NCBI GenBank assembly: GCA_963575745.1
Contig: CAUYUJ010018061.1
Coordinates: 55,001-119,000, forward strand
Direction of reading: 5' to 3'
Origin: Prorocentrum cordatum
Lineage: Eukaryota; Sar; Dinophyceae; Prorocentrales; Prorocentraceae
Length of the DNA: 64,000 nucleotides
Shown: positions 32,592 through 43,215 of the stretch, piece by piece
Position numbering within the stretch: position 1 is the first letter of the stretch
How the letters are laid out: each line of letters opens with the position of its first letter
Position numbers and translations under genes: made by a program
Notes under the pieces: model-generated
The model's database searches: none
What the model was told of the DNA's origin: nothing
Seen by the model: the letters and a program-made list of their open reading frames with translations, nothing else

Positions 32592-34535
32592 GACAAGGGG
32601 AAAAGAAATCTGCTCGAGCTCGGAGGGCGTGGCACCTGCCGTGGCCACGTCGCGAGTCGCGGGCTGGACCCGCCTCCGGCCTTCCAGGATCTTCTTGGCC
32701 TCGCTGTGGTCGGTCTCCGTCGTCTCGTCGAAGATCCCTTTACCAAGGGCAGACCGTTTGCGAGCCGAAAGAAACCTCTCATCGTGAACGATCTTCCACC
32801 GCTGGCTCTTCAGGAAAGCATGGAGCACATTGAAGGCCTGCTGGCTGGCTTTGGTCATGCCGTCGGCCAGCTGGGCATGGCTATGTACCCAGCGCGCAAT
32901 TGTCTTGCCCTCCTCGAGGGCCCGTCGCAAGGCGAGCGCCTCTATGGCCGTCCTCCTCTCGTCGAGGCCCAAGCCGGCCGACTCGGACTTCACCACCCCG
33001 TCGTAGAACGCCTTACAATCAGTCACGAGAGCTCCTGGAATGTGAAGCAGAGCAGCAGCACGATTCTGGAGGTCGACCGACCCGAAGAGCACCTCGTAGA
33101 GCACCAGGCGAACCATCATCTGCTCGCCCTCCGCATCGCTGGCCTCCTGGATCTCCGCAGACAGGCTGGACCTGGCGACACGCTTGAGCTTGCGAGATCC
33201 CCAGTCTAAGACAGTGAAGTCGCATGCCTCCTGAAACGGTCCTTCTGCTGAGCTGAGAGCTGTAACGTGACCGCCTTGGGAATGTCCGTCAGGTCGGCTG
33301 GCCCAGGCAGCGTCGCACCAGGTGTAGATACGAAAATCGGAGGAGCCACCTCGTCCGCACCCTGGCAGTTGGTGGCGAAAGAACTGAATACCGTCAGTCC
33401 GATTGGCCTTGACCATCTTGGTGATGTTGTTCGCTATCGAAAAGAGCTTGTAGTCACCATTGGGGATCTTGCTTTGAACATCTGCAACCCATGCGGAAAC
33501 CCAGGGAAGTGTATTGACTCCGAGCCACGAGAGAGCTCCACACCAAGTTCTCAAGGTACTCTGGTCCGCCTCGGTCAATCGGTCGCTGCCCTTGGCCTTC
33601 GGGTACTTTGGAAAGATCTCCTTCAGCTTGTCAATATAGTTCTGCTGGTGTTGGAAGAAACCCTTCTCGTTCTTCTCGATCGTCACCCCACACTGCTCGA
33701 TGGAGTCGATCTCGTCGTCCATGTCCTCCCAGGTGCCCCACGTGTAGAGGTCCTTGATGCTCTTCAGCGCCTTCCGCCATGCAGGATGTTCTCGGGCACC
33801 GCAAAGGATGAAGTCATCCACGTGGCACATGATGAGCCCCAGCAGCGTCTTGGTTTCAGGACAGCGTAGACTCCACAGGCATGGTTCGAGATCGCACGCC
33901 TGTAATCCCAGCTTGGCGAAGTCCTGCTTCACCGTCTGCCGCCATTTGCGAGGAGCCTCGCCGATGCCGTAGCCCGGCTTCACCACGCGTAGCACTTGAC
34001 CAGATCGAACGCCAGACTCGGCGGACAGCGCCTCGTCGGCTTCCACGAAGAGATCCTTCTCTAGGTCGTTCGCCTGCAGGAGCGCGCTGGTCACGTCGCC
34101 CTTGACGATGGTCCAGGAGTTGGCGGCCGCGACCGTGAGGAGCAGATTCCGGGCGCGGCGCGAGGCCGTTGGGGAAGCAGTCGGCTCCTGTCCGATGTCC
34201 TTGGTCTGGTAGCCGAGGAGGACGAGGCGCGCCTTTGCGGTCCCATCGCTCTTGCGCGTCAGCACCCAGCGGCACCTGATCACGTCCGCGGGATCCTTGA
34301 CCTCGGAGACGGGTACGCGTCGGAGACCTGTGTGCTGCTTCCAGTTGGCGACCTCTTTCGTCATGGCTTGGCGGAACTCCGTCTTCTCGGAGGGGGAAAG
34401 CTTTCCCCAGTGAAACTCGATCTTATCTTTCCGCTTCTGGTTGGCAACGAAACAGTCCAACATCTGAGAGGTGAGACGGCGTCCGCCCTGACTGTCCGCA
34501 AGTTCGGACTTGACCATCTCGTAGTAGACCATCAT
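32589..34535 (-). pseudogene. Copia reverse transcriptase and RNase H region
   Basis: A 648-codon open segment. The reverse transcriptase begins near residue 65 (WKQHTGLRRVPVSEVKDP). Catalytic Asp candidates are in VKGDVTSALL (about 147) and the CHVDDFILCG box (HVDD, 238-241), a variant of YVDD. RNase H follows near residue 410 (TWCDAAWASRPDG) with LSAEIQEA and a C-terminal HSHAQLADGMTK motif. It would copy genomic RNA to DNA and degrade the RNA strand. The segment itself is uninterrupted and its catalytic residues are present. It is separated from integrase by an in-frame TGA at 34677, in the same frame. Upstream codons from 34536 to 34676 are open and look linker-like. Confidence 0.9.
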
Positions 34536-34676
34536 GTTCTCGTCGATCAGCTCGAAGTCGCTGCCGCCCCGGTTCCCGTCGAAGGTGGTCCGAGAGAAAA
34601 GTTCCTCATCGTGGTCTTCGACTGTTGGCTTGCCCTCAGAGTAGGGCCCAGGTCGGTCCTGTCGTCGTTCAGCAGG

Positions 34677-35692
34677 TCACTGTCGGTAGGTGGTCTCGTC
34701 GCCCTTGGAGGGCAGGCGCCACCGCCGATGAGGTGGGTCAGCAGGTGTGGCTGAGCTCACTCTGGGCGGTGAACTTAACCGAGACTGCTTCGGGACAGGC
34801 TGCTCGATGGAGGAGATACTTGAAAGGGAAGGCAGAGACGATTCAGGTGGCGTCGGCTCGCCTGCTGGTTCCGAACGTCCGTCTGAGGGATCAGGTGTAG
34901 CAGCTTCTTCGTCCATCCGATCGTCGTGGTCCTCGGGTGACACGGGCGGCTGGATCGCCTGTGGTTCGAAGTTCTGGATGTGTGGTCGGCTCTCGTTGGT
35001 GAGATCCTCGAACGTTCCGCGGCGGGCGACCTCCATCAAGTCGGACATGGTAGCCCCGCGTCCCTCCATGTTGTTGAGCTCCACGACCATTCGCTCGGCC
35101 TCCGTAGCTGGGCGCAGTTGCTCAGGAGCACATCGAAGTAGAACATCGCCGTGCGAGATCCACGCGACAGAAGTTGGGCGTGTCGAGCCTGCAAGTACCC
35201 GTTGTTCTTGAACTAAGACGCGGGCTGGACCATACCAGGTTGCCTTGACAGGACCACGGCCTTTTCGCCAGTAGTAGCAGTGCTCGCCGGTGTACCAGCG
35301 AGTCGTCACGCGGCTGCGAGCATGTTCTGCATGTCGACGTCGCTCTGAGTACTCCACCTCTATGAAGCCCTGACGTGCCAAAAGTCGCCTCTGCTCCCGG
35401 GACTCTCCGTGGCTGTCGTCCACGATGGCAAAGGGGTTGCCCGAGCCCCGATGGCCGCCAGTACCGAAGGCATGTGCGAAGGGGGAATGGTTCCCGACCT
35501 TGTCAAGATCGTTGATCGCATGTATGATATGGCTGATGGCCTCGTCGATGTTGCAGTCGTGATTCTGGTTCCTGAACTTAGTAAGAGTCCGCTTGAACAA
35601 CTGGATCCGGCGCTCAACCTTGCCCATGAGCCAGTGCGCTTCGCCAGGAGCGATGAACATCTCGATCCCGCGCGTACTGCACCAGTTTTTTT
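34677..35692 (-). pseudogene. Copia integrase, C-terminal part and linker
   Basis: The frame starts MFIAPGEAHWLMGKVERRIQ, which carries the catalytic Glu of the DDE core (K-VERRIQ). A basic region with HCYYWRKGRGPVKATWYGPA follows, typical of the copia integrase C-terminus, and then an acidic/Ser/Pro linker. It is joined to the upstream half of the core across a run of seven T (35686-35692), where one extra base would restore the frame. It ends at the in-frame TGA 34677-34679. Confidence 0.85.
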
Positions 35693-36018
35693 GGTAAGTT
35701 CCGCTCGATGACAGCCCTCAGCGTCGCAGCGAATGAGGCGAGGAGCGCGGTAGTGATTCGTCCAGGATCTCCAGGTCTCGAGGAGGTCCGATGCTGATCG
35801 GTTGCCGGACCTCTGGGACTTGTCGCCGTGGTTGAAGACCTGCGTGAGTCCAGCCTTCTCGTCGAGGTTCAGCGTGAACAGGTAGGTCGTGTCGTCAACA
35901 GGGTCGGTCCACTCGAGACCATCGCTCCCCATTACTTCGAAGGCCTCGGGAATGTCCATGCCAGCAGCTGTTCTGACGGCCTTCGGCAGCACCGAGGAGT
36001 CACAGGCATGGCACTTAC
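35686..36018 (-). pseudogene. Copia integrase, first half of catalytic core
   Basis: After CHACDSSVLPKAVR, which supplies the two Cys of the integrase zinc site, come EVMGSDGLEWTDP (first catalytic Asp) and RLIRCDAEGCHRAELT (second). The frame leaves the core at the seven-T run. Upstream it is out of frame with the His half of the zinc site at a five-T run (36019-36023). Confidence 0.85.
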
Positions 36019-36776
36019 TTTTTGACCATCTTCAGAACCTGGATGCTCGCGCCTGAGTTCTTGAGAATCTTGAACATGGTGCGCACGCTGGGGTGGCCCA
36101 GATTGCGATGAAGTCGGCTGAGACGGTGCTCTATCTCCTGGGCCTCCTTGGTGCTCAGCGTGCTGCCGTCCTTGGAGAGCTCCCTGAGGTCATTCTCGTC
36201 GAGCTCCTCGTCTGACACCTGCTGGTCCTCCATCTCCTGGTCGCCGTCTGCATCAATGCCCTCAAAGATGCCGTCGTCAGTATCCTGGTCCGTCGCCAAG
36301 AGGGCTGAGGTTCCAGCTGTAGTACCACCTCCCGCACGCAGAGCGTGCTTCGCCCAGGCCTTGCACAGCGCCTCAGGGTAGAACGCTGTAGCCGCTACCA
36401 CCTTTCCTCCGATGATCTCACCGTGCTCGTGGTTGTCATGCCGACCACGGCGATTGCTGCAGCGTTTGCCTATGGCCTTCTGCAGCTCGGGGTCGGTGGA
36501 GCAGATCCTCCAGACCTTGGGCAGGAGGAGGCCGCTGCGGGGGCAGCGAAGGCCGTAAGCACAGCCAGTCACCAGCGTCTCGTAGGTCTGCTCCCAAATT
36601 CGCTTCAGGGCCTCCGAACGTCCCCAGCTATGGGATCTCTGCGGCTGCTCCAGGTCGATCTCGGTCCCACGGGATTGGAGCCCGACCGACATGATGGTCT
36701 CGCACCCTGCTTGTATTCGACGAGCCTGTTGCACCTTTTTACGTAGACGTTCGCGTTCCTCTGGGGTCTTCTGGTT
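36019..36776 (-). pseudogene. Copia pre-integrase region with HHCC His pair
   Basis: It ends HRLSRLHRNLGHPSVRTM, the His pair of the H-X4-H-X26-C-X2-C integrase zinc site. Upstream are an acidic stretch (ISDEELDENDLRE on the minus strand) and an Arg-rich start. It shares the frame of the next upstream segment, from which an in-frame TAG (36777-36779) divides it. Confidence 0.8.
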
Positions 36777-38189
36777 CTAGTTCTGGAGTTGGCAGTCCGC
36801 GGTGCACGGAGGACTCATGACGATACGTCGAGGCCGATGTTGGCGAATCCACAGAGCGAGTCGTCGCACTCCCGTCTTCGTCGCCAGGTCGAACCCGTTG
36901 TGTACCCCAGCTCGGAAGGCGGCTCCACCTAGGTCGAGCACCGCCTGGGAGAGACGGGACATCGGAGGCGTGCAGACCTCGAGCAAGTCGTAGCGGCCGT
37001 TGCGGGACAGGAAGTTGACATCGTCGCCAATCTCCTTCGTGTAGTCCAGGTCGTACTGGTCGACCGCCTTTTGCATGGAGTCCAGGTCCTCGCTGGTCAG
37101 GTACACTCGCGCCCCCTCTTGCTGGCCATCTCCTTCTCGGGTGAGTCGTCCAGCATCTCGAAGGATTCCGAGGGCGGATCGTTCGCCAGTTTCTTCAGGA
37201 CCTTGGACAGCATCCGCCTCCACCTCATGTAGATCACCTCGGACCTGCACAGCCGACTGACCTCGGGGCTCGCCGACTTGGGAATCGTGTACTCGGGGAG
37301 GCCCGCTTGTGGCTGGTCGTTCTTCCGACGAGGTGGACGGTAGTTCTGCGCGAAGTTTAGCGACGGGTACCCGGGGTCCTCCAGCAGACACTTGTGAGTC
37401 TGGCCTCCTGTGCACGAACACCCGTTCCGCTTGCGACCCGGTTGGCCGCAGTAGCCGCACCTCTGAAATCCTGGCGCCTTGGACTTGGCCGCCTGGACGA
37501 GGGTAGCGGTCGGATTCGCTCCAGCAGCATTCGTGATCACATCCTTTGGAGGTACAGAAGCAACTTCGCCTTGGATGGCCCTGGCCTCGGACTTGATCTG
37601 GGCTGACATCGACGCACTCGCCTCGGCTGTTGTCGTCCGCTTTGACATGAAAGGAGTCGTTCTGCGATCTCGCGGACGCTCCGTAGTAGGGGATGGCGGC
37701 GGTGGCACGCCCGAAGGCGACGAGATGGTGCCGCGGCGGCATGACATCCGCTGGATATGGAAGCGTAGATGAAGATTGAGGATCTCCTCCTGATGGAACG
37801 CCCTTTCGAGCCGAAAGAGCTCGGTACGCATCAGAATCATCAGGATCGGGAGGAGGCTCAGATTGCCGTGTCAGGAGTTTCGTACTCGTACTCGTCTGCG
37901 CTCTTGGAGATGTCTCGGTTTCTCTGATCGTTGCTCTCGAACTCCTAGTCCTCGAAGATGGTCCCCGAGATGCCCTCGTAGGAGATGCTGTTGGAGATCT
38001 CGAGAGGCTTGGGGGTGTAGGAGTAGGCCCAGGGGGTGCAGCTAGGACATCCTGACCCCTGTCGGCGTCTTCGAACTTCGGGGGGTCTGAGGATCTCTCG
38101 AGCGTGTGAGACTTTTCTGGAGTCTTCTTGGGCCCCCCCGATGGACTGGAGGAAAGAACTTTTCTCGGATCCACCAGGGGGTGCTGTCC
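36777..38189 (-). pseudogene. Copia Gag-Pol linker region with Cys cluster, frame-broken
   Basis: The outer frame carries Ser/Pro/Arg-rich sequence and, near the end, FRAGVHNGFDLATKTGVRRL and RIVMSPPCTADC. The middle (about 37110-37700) reads better in another frame, with CGYCGQPGRKRNGCSC and MSAQIKSEARAIQGEVAS. The switch back to the outer frame maps to a five-C run at 37112-37116. The other switch, in 37.69-37.84 kb, is not pinned down. The function of this segment in dinoflagellate copia elements is not known to me. It is bounded by in-frame TAG at 38190 and 36777. Confidence 0.7.
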
Positions 38190-39347
38190 CTAGCTCGAGG
38201 CCCCCGCGCCAGCCGCGGGCGCCAGCGCCAGCACCGCCGCGTCCGCGACCGCGGACGTCTCAGCCTCGTCCTCCAGGGCGTTGCACTGTATGATCCCGAC
38301 GATGTTCGGGAGGCTCTGGGGGACGTTCTGCCACCGCGTCGGAGTCGTCACGTTGATGGCCAGGTGACCACTGGGCATCCTTCGGCACTGGAAGACTTGG
38401 TGTGAGATCTTCGGCAGCATCAGGTAGCCGTTCCCGCAGTCGATGAGAGCGCTGGTATGATCAGTTCCCAGCGCGTCCATGCCGATCAGCAGTGGCACCT
38501 CGTTGTCCATGATCGAGATCTCGATCTCCTCCTGGCCGTCGCCGAGAAAGATGTCACCCTTCATAGTGCCCATCGAGCTCTTGCGCCTGCCGTCGCCGAA
38601 AGTGAAATACCGCGTCCGCTCCACTACGTCGAACAGTATGTTGTGCTTCTCCTCCATGTCGTAGATGAGGTGCTCGGCCATCGTCACGCCGATGAGGCTC
38701 CTCGTGACCCCGCAGTCGAGGATCGCCCAGATGCCGCACATGTCGTCCAAGAGGAGCACCAGGTCGCCGAGCTCTAGAAGCGCAAACGAGGTCATGTCGT
38801 TGTGCGGGGGCTTGCCGCGGTCCTTCGTCCTCTCGGGGCAGTCCTTCGCCTGGTGTCCGAACGTGCGGCAAGCGAGACATCTCATCCCGCGCCTGTCACG
38901 CGCAGGTTCCTGACCACCGTCCTGACGAGAGGATCGTGGACCATCTTGGCGAGAGGAGCGTTGGCCATCACGTAGTTGTCGAGGACGAGGGGGTCCCTCC
39001 GCCGATCGAGGAGCGAGCGCGGGGTAGTAGTCCCTCGCCACCTTGAGCTTCCTGATGAGGTCCCTCGCGTCCTCGAAGTTCCTGCCCAGCTGCTTGAACT
39101 CCGCGTGGATGCCGTCCTCGTAGTCGTCGGCATGCTCGGCGTCTTCGAAGAGGGTCGTGTCCTCTTCATCAGCTAAGTTCACCAGCTGGTCCACGATGTC
39201 CGCGATCTCGGACCTGTCCTCGAGGTCGTGGTCCTCCTGCTCGGCCTCTTCTGCCTCGCCGAAGAACCCTGCGCGCCTATCCTTCTTCTCGCGGACCCCG
39301 TCGATCTCCTTGAGCGCCTCCAACGGGTACCTCGTGCACAATGCCTT
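38190..39347 (-). pseudogene. Copia Gag C-terminus, zinc knuckle and aspartic protease
   Basis: CLACRTFGHQAKDC is a CCHC nucleic-acid-binding knuckle. It is followed about 45 residues later by the protease site AILDCGVTRSLIG, where the usual D-(S/T)-G is D-C-G, and later by PLLIGMDALGTDHTSA, the conserved second half. The upstream part is strongly acidic. Whether D-C-G retains activity cannot be told from sequence. The segment ends at an in-frame TAG (38190-38192) within an Ala/Gly linker and starts after an in-frame TAA. Confidence 0.82.
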
Positions 39348-39932
39348 TTACGTCCTGCCGAAGTCGTAGTCGCCGCCCGCCGTCGCGGTGACCTCGGCCC
39401 TTGCCACAGGGCTCAGGCGCGAACGGCGGAGGTGCCACCGCGTCCTCAGAGGTGCTGCAATGACCTCCTCTACTGAGCTGTCCACCGCCGTAAGCTGTGA
39501 CAAGAGGTCGCGCTCATGCGCCTCCCAGCGCGCCGTCCAGTCGGGAAAGCCCTCACCCGGCTCCTGCTGGAGCTTGTTGAAGAACTTCTCAGCTGAGTTC
39601 CCCATCTCGTTCACGTTGGACAGGTCGAGCTTTGACAAGAGATAGCCGAAGACACGTTGCCATCGTGTCATCTTACCCTCGTCATTGACTTCGTCGATCT
39701 TGTCGATGTCTGGGCACGCCTGTGCCAGTCTGCGTGTTCTTGCCCCTAGTGCTCTCACCAGTTGGGGTCCCGCAGCGTACCTGTCCTGCGTCTTATAGCT
39801 CTTGCTGAAGAGCCCGACATCGAACTTGCATGCCAGCAGTCTGTCGGGCTCTCCGTCCCATGACGGGACGTCTAGTCGTAGTGCTGCTGAGCCGCCAGCA
39901 GCTCCTCCGGTCGTAGTCGCACCATTCGACAT
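39348..39932 (-). pseudogene. Copia Gag N-terminal region
   Basis: The 194-codon frame starts MSNGATTTGGAAGG with an ATG about 50 bp inside the primer site. LDVPSWDGEPDRLLACKFD and TRWQRVFGYLLSKLDLSNVN resemble the UBN2-like Gag of copia elements (WDG...W and a helical core). It ends at TAA 39348-39350, after which the same frame continues into the knuckle/protease segment. Confidence 0.82.
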
Positions 39933-39982
39933 TGTCGCCGACGATCCAGATCGTCACAATGTTGACCGTGGTCGAAACTCTG

Positions 39983-39994
39983 CTCTCGCTACCA
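39983..39994 (-). promoter_or_regulatory. Primer-binding site of the copia element
   Basis: On the minus strand TGGTAGCGAGAG lies three bases inside the 5' LTR. TGGTAGC complements the GCTACCA 3' end of methionine-type tRNAs, the usual copia primers. The match beyond the first seven bases is imperfect. Confidence 0.75.
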
Positions 39995-39997
39995 ATC

Positions 39998-40250
39998 TGA
40001 ATTGAAGGGCACCCTGGAGCCCTGGTCGTCACCGTCGTCTATGACGTAAATGCTGAGAAAGAAATGAAGAATGTGAAGCGAACCCTTTTCGCTATAACTA
40101 TCGGCGGCGCGCTGGCCCGCGCCGTCCTGAGGCGGTATCCCGCCTGGAATATGAAACCCACCCGCCCACTGCCGAGCCAAACAGGCTGCAGGGACGGGAG
40201 ACTCGAGCAGATCCCTCACGAGATGTCTCGCATGAACATCCTCGAAATCA
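39998..40250 (-). repeat. 5' LTR of the copia element
   Basis: 253 bp with TG...CA ends, 98% identical to 32339-32591. The promoter and polyadenylation signals expected in an LTR could not be assigned. Confidence 0.93.
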
Positions 40251-40490
40251 GACTCTTGGACACCCCCCTCTTGGCCGCCCCCGACAGGAGAGGCTCAGAG
40301 GCAGGGGCAAGTATGACAAGTGCGTTGCTGCGAGGGCTCACGAGAAACAGTCCATGCAGATCATGCGGTGGTGGTCTCGCACGCCGTGTGCAATGGGGCG
40401 GCGGATCGCTTCGCTCATTCGGGGGGGGCTTTCTGGCAGGGGAGGTTCAAAGGGGGCGGGAAGTAGCTAAGCCCCCCCCCTTCCCTTTGG

Positions 40491-40524
<34 letters not shown>

Positions 40525-40654
40525 AGGGTTAGCTTCCGTGTCGCGGAAGGAGGGGAGTCAGCTTCCGAGGGGTGGAACAACGGAGGGACGGGGGGGCTTC
40601 CAAAAGGAGAGGTCCAATGGGGGGGCCTGCTGGTGGTCTGGAGGTTTGTCCCAG
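40251..40654. other. Unassigned stretch with GT microsatellite
   Basis: GT repeats lie at about 40495-40521. No gene is recognised. Confidence 0.55.
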
Positions 40655-41000
40655 GGCAGAAGGCTCGAAATGTCTGTTCGTGGTCCTCCTCTCGGACCCC
40701 TTTTGAGGCCTCTTGGGCCGTCTTGGGGGGCTCTTGGGCCGTCTTGGGGCAATCTTGAGAGCCTCTTGGGCCGTCTTGGCGCATTGGAAGCCCCAAAAAG
40801 CGAGAATGCCTGAATCCCTCCAAACCCTTGCGACAATCAGGGACCTTTTCTTCGCTGGGCCCTCTTGGGTGTCCTCCCGGGGCGCTCCTGGGGCGTTTTG
40901 CAGGCCTCCTCTGGGCCTTCCAGGAATCCATCGTGGACGTCTTGGACCGCTCATCGGCCGTGTCGGATCCGCCTGGGTTCTCTTGCAGGCCTCGTGATCA
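40655..41000 (+). repeat. Family E dispersed repeat, copy 2
   Basis: AAGGCTCGAAATGTCTGTTC (40660-40679) is followed by CTCTTGGGCCGTCTTGGGG units, then AAGCGAGAATGCCTGAATCC and CTTCGCTGGGCCCTCTTGGG. This is the same order as copy 1 at 2.26 kb. Confidence 0.78.
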
Positions 41001-41152
41001 AACGTTCCCAGAGCGCTCCTCGGGGTCACCCAGGAGCCCCCGGCATCCTGTGGCAGACTGGGGCGGGCGTGAGGCGGGCACGGGCGCCGAGGGCACCTCG
41101 CGTCGGAGGACCCCCGTGGGGCCGGCCCCCGCGCGCGAGCTGGATGCATTGC

Positions 41153-41311
41153 TAAGTCGGGCTGGTCCCTCTACAGGAGGAGTATTCAAAAATAGTTTTC
41201 AGAAGTAGTCTGGGGACTATTTTTGAGTTTTTTTTTATTCTGGAGTATTTTAACGGGTATTTTTTTTGTTCGCCCAAGATCCGCCTGTAGGGGGACACAC
41301 CCGACCTAATG
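41153..41311. mobile_element. Small inverted-repeat element, AT-rich interior
   Basis: TAAGTCGGGCTGGTCCCTCT is mirrored by the complement of TAGGTCGGGTGTGTCCCCCT, each followed by ACAGG(A/C)GGA. TA borders both ends. The interior is AT-rich and contains TCAAAAATAGT...ACTATTTTTGA. A solo end of the same type is at about 4250-4286. No coding capacity. Confidence 0.75.
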
Positions 41312-42485
41312 TGAGCCTCTCACCAGCGATTCTGGCACGCATGTGGCCCGTTGGGCCAGCGAATCATCAAGGTGTCTTGGGCGAAGTCCCAATTCTCAGA
41401 GGAAGCCTGCCGCCTGCCGTCTACTGCGGACCGTGCGGTGAGGTCTTGGGGGATTTCGAGGTCACTGCACGGTCCGTCACCGCACCGTTTCGGGATTCCA
41501 AAAGCTTGCATATTGCCAAATGTGAGGAGGTCTGAGGCCAAACGCCCAGACCGCCCTAATGACGTGTTCGGTGCTGCGACAGGAAGGAGTTTTCCAGAAG
41601 GAAGATGGATGGAGGGAGGAGGAGGGAGGAGAAGGATGAGGTGGTCGGAGGAGGCGGAGGAGTAGGAGGAGGAGGATGAGTGCGGAGGGCGGAGGAGGAG
41701 GAGTAAGAGGATGAGGATGGCGGAGGAGGAGGATGAGGAGGAGGAAGAGAACGATGAGAAGGAGAAGAAGAATGTGAGGGTGAGAAAATTGGACAGGGCC
41801 ACGATCAGGAGGCTCACAACTCCCGCTTGAGGTGGACCGTGGTGCCAGTCATTGCTCTCACCAGTGTGCGCCGCGCTTTTCCATCTGCCGCGGATCTTAG
41901 TCCCTCGCGGCACGCTATGGCAGCTGGGAAAAAGCATGGGTCTTTCGGCGGCGACCAGAAGTGTGCAGGGCGAGGGGGGCGGTATTACAAGAAAGGCATC
42001 CCGCCGCGAAGTCTGCCTCACGGGGAGGTTCTTTTGAGAAGCCTCCCTGCGTTCCCCGACGGCCGCCAGTTGGAGCCTCCAGAGTTCTCCCCCGAGGCCG
42101 CCCGAGGCCCCCAGAAGTCTGAGAACTCGATCTTCGGTCTTCCTCGATCTTCGAACTTCCTCGATCTTCGATCTTCCTCGATCTTTTGTCTCCCTCGACC
42201 TTCGAGCCGAATCCTCGATCCTCCTCGACCCGCTCAGGGAGGCCGCCACCCTCGCCCTGCCCCACTCCCCTCTGGCCCGCCGCGCCCCGGCAGTCCGCGA
42301 GGCGAGACGTCGGTCCATGTCCAGTCGTCTTGGTTCCTGGGCATCTCTTTCCCTTTCATTCTTTCTCGTCCCGTTCGAGGAGGAGGAGGAGGAGGAGAAA
42401 GAGGAGGAGGAGGAGGAGGAGGAGGAGGAGGAGGAGGAGGAGGGAGGAGGACGAGGAGAACGTCTTCCCCTCTCCTTCTCGAAGA
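41312..42485. other. Unassigned region with GGA tracts
   Basis: GGA-rich repeats lie at about 41608-41765 and 42378-42442. CTTCCTCGATCTTCGA repeats lie at about 42136-42190. A 500-codon minus frame spans the area, but repeat-derived parts dominate and no domain is visible. CTCGTCCCGTTCGAGGAGGA (42367-42386) is nearly repeated at 42685-42704, on the far side of the foldback element. Confidence 0.5.
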
Positions 42486-42489
42486 GACA

Positions 42490-42670
42490 GCACGCCATAA
42501 ACAGAAACTTTTGGCTCTCCGCGCGGATCTTTCTTGGATCCGCGCTGGCCCCCCCCCCCCCTGCGGCGCCTCCGGCGCCGCCCCGGGCGCGCTTCGCTCG
42601 CCAGGGAGGGGGGGGCCAGGCCGGATCCAAGAACTCCGCGCGGAGCGCCAAGAGTTTATGTCTATGGTGT
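42490..42670. mobile_element. Foldback element copy 2
   Basis: Arms AACTTTTGGCTCTCCGCGCG (left) and the complement of AACTCTTGGCGCTCCGCGCG (right) enclose GGCGCCTCCGGCGCCGCC and GCCAGGGAGGGGGGGG. Arms and centre match 3620-3800. Confidence 0.8.
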
Positions 42671-42829
42671 CTTTCTTGTTCCCTTCTCGTCCCGTTCGAT
42701 GAGGATCGGCGTCTTTGGCTGTTCTTTCTGGTCGTGTGACAAACCGGAGGCACCGAGATCTCTGGAGACCTCACGGGACCACGGGTGATCCCCTGAGACC
42801 GTCGTTGTCTTCGTCGGGGCATGGGGACA

Positions 42830-43215
42830 CGTTGTAGAGTCTTGGAGGCTCGTTGGGACCTCTTGGCGCCTCTTGGTGCATCTGGAGGCTACTTTTGGTC
42901 TCTTGGGGCATCTTGTTGGCTCGTCTTCGGAGTCTCTTAGGGTGAGCTTGCGACCCACGCAAGTTCAGCACGCGGTCTGAATTCGCGTGGGTCGCAAAGT
43001 CGACCTCGCTCCCTCGTTCTTGGACCCGTCAGGAAGCCCGCTTGGGCCATCTTGGGACTTGTGGCCTTCTCGGGGGCCTTCTTGGCCGTCTTGGGGGGAT
43101 CCTGGGGGCCTCTTGAGCCGTCTTGGTTATTCGAAGCCCGAGAAGACGAGCATGCTAAACTCAGTCAAAAGCGTCAGGAGCATACATAATTTTTGCCTGT
43201 CGAGGGCCTCGTGGG
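42830..43215 (+). repeat. Family E dispersed repeat, copy 3
   Basis: CTTGGAGGCTCGTTGGGACC-type units lead to TCTTGGGGGGATCCTGGGGG. The AT-richer block CATACATAATTTTTGCCTGT (43183-43202) corresponds to that of copy 1. A short further stretch at 43785-43890 has similar units. Confidence 0.7.

Larger units (their letters stand above)
32339..40250 (-). mobile_element. Ty1/copia LTR retrotransposon, nearly full length
   Basis: A 7.9-kb element on the minus strand has 253-bp LTRs at both ends, a tRNA-like primer site next to the 5' LTR, and Gag - zinc knuckle/protease - integrase - reverse transcriptase/RNase H in copia order. Integrase before reverse transcriptase defines Ty1/copia. The LTRs differ at 5 of 253 positions, four of them C/T, so insertion looks recent. 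Yet the coding region has in-frame stops at 39348 (TAA), 38190 (TAG), 36777 (TAG) and 34677 (TGA), and several frameshifts. No 5-bp target duplication is seen: CTTTC lies to the left and GACTC to the right. No clear polypurine tract precedes the 3' LTR. Confidence 0.93.

Noticed and set aside
41320-42822. 500-codon minus-strand gene
   Set aside because: Most of the frame crosses GGA tracts and the foldback element. The remaining parts show no domain, so there is no support for a gene.
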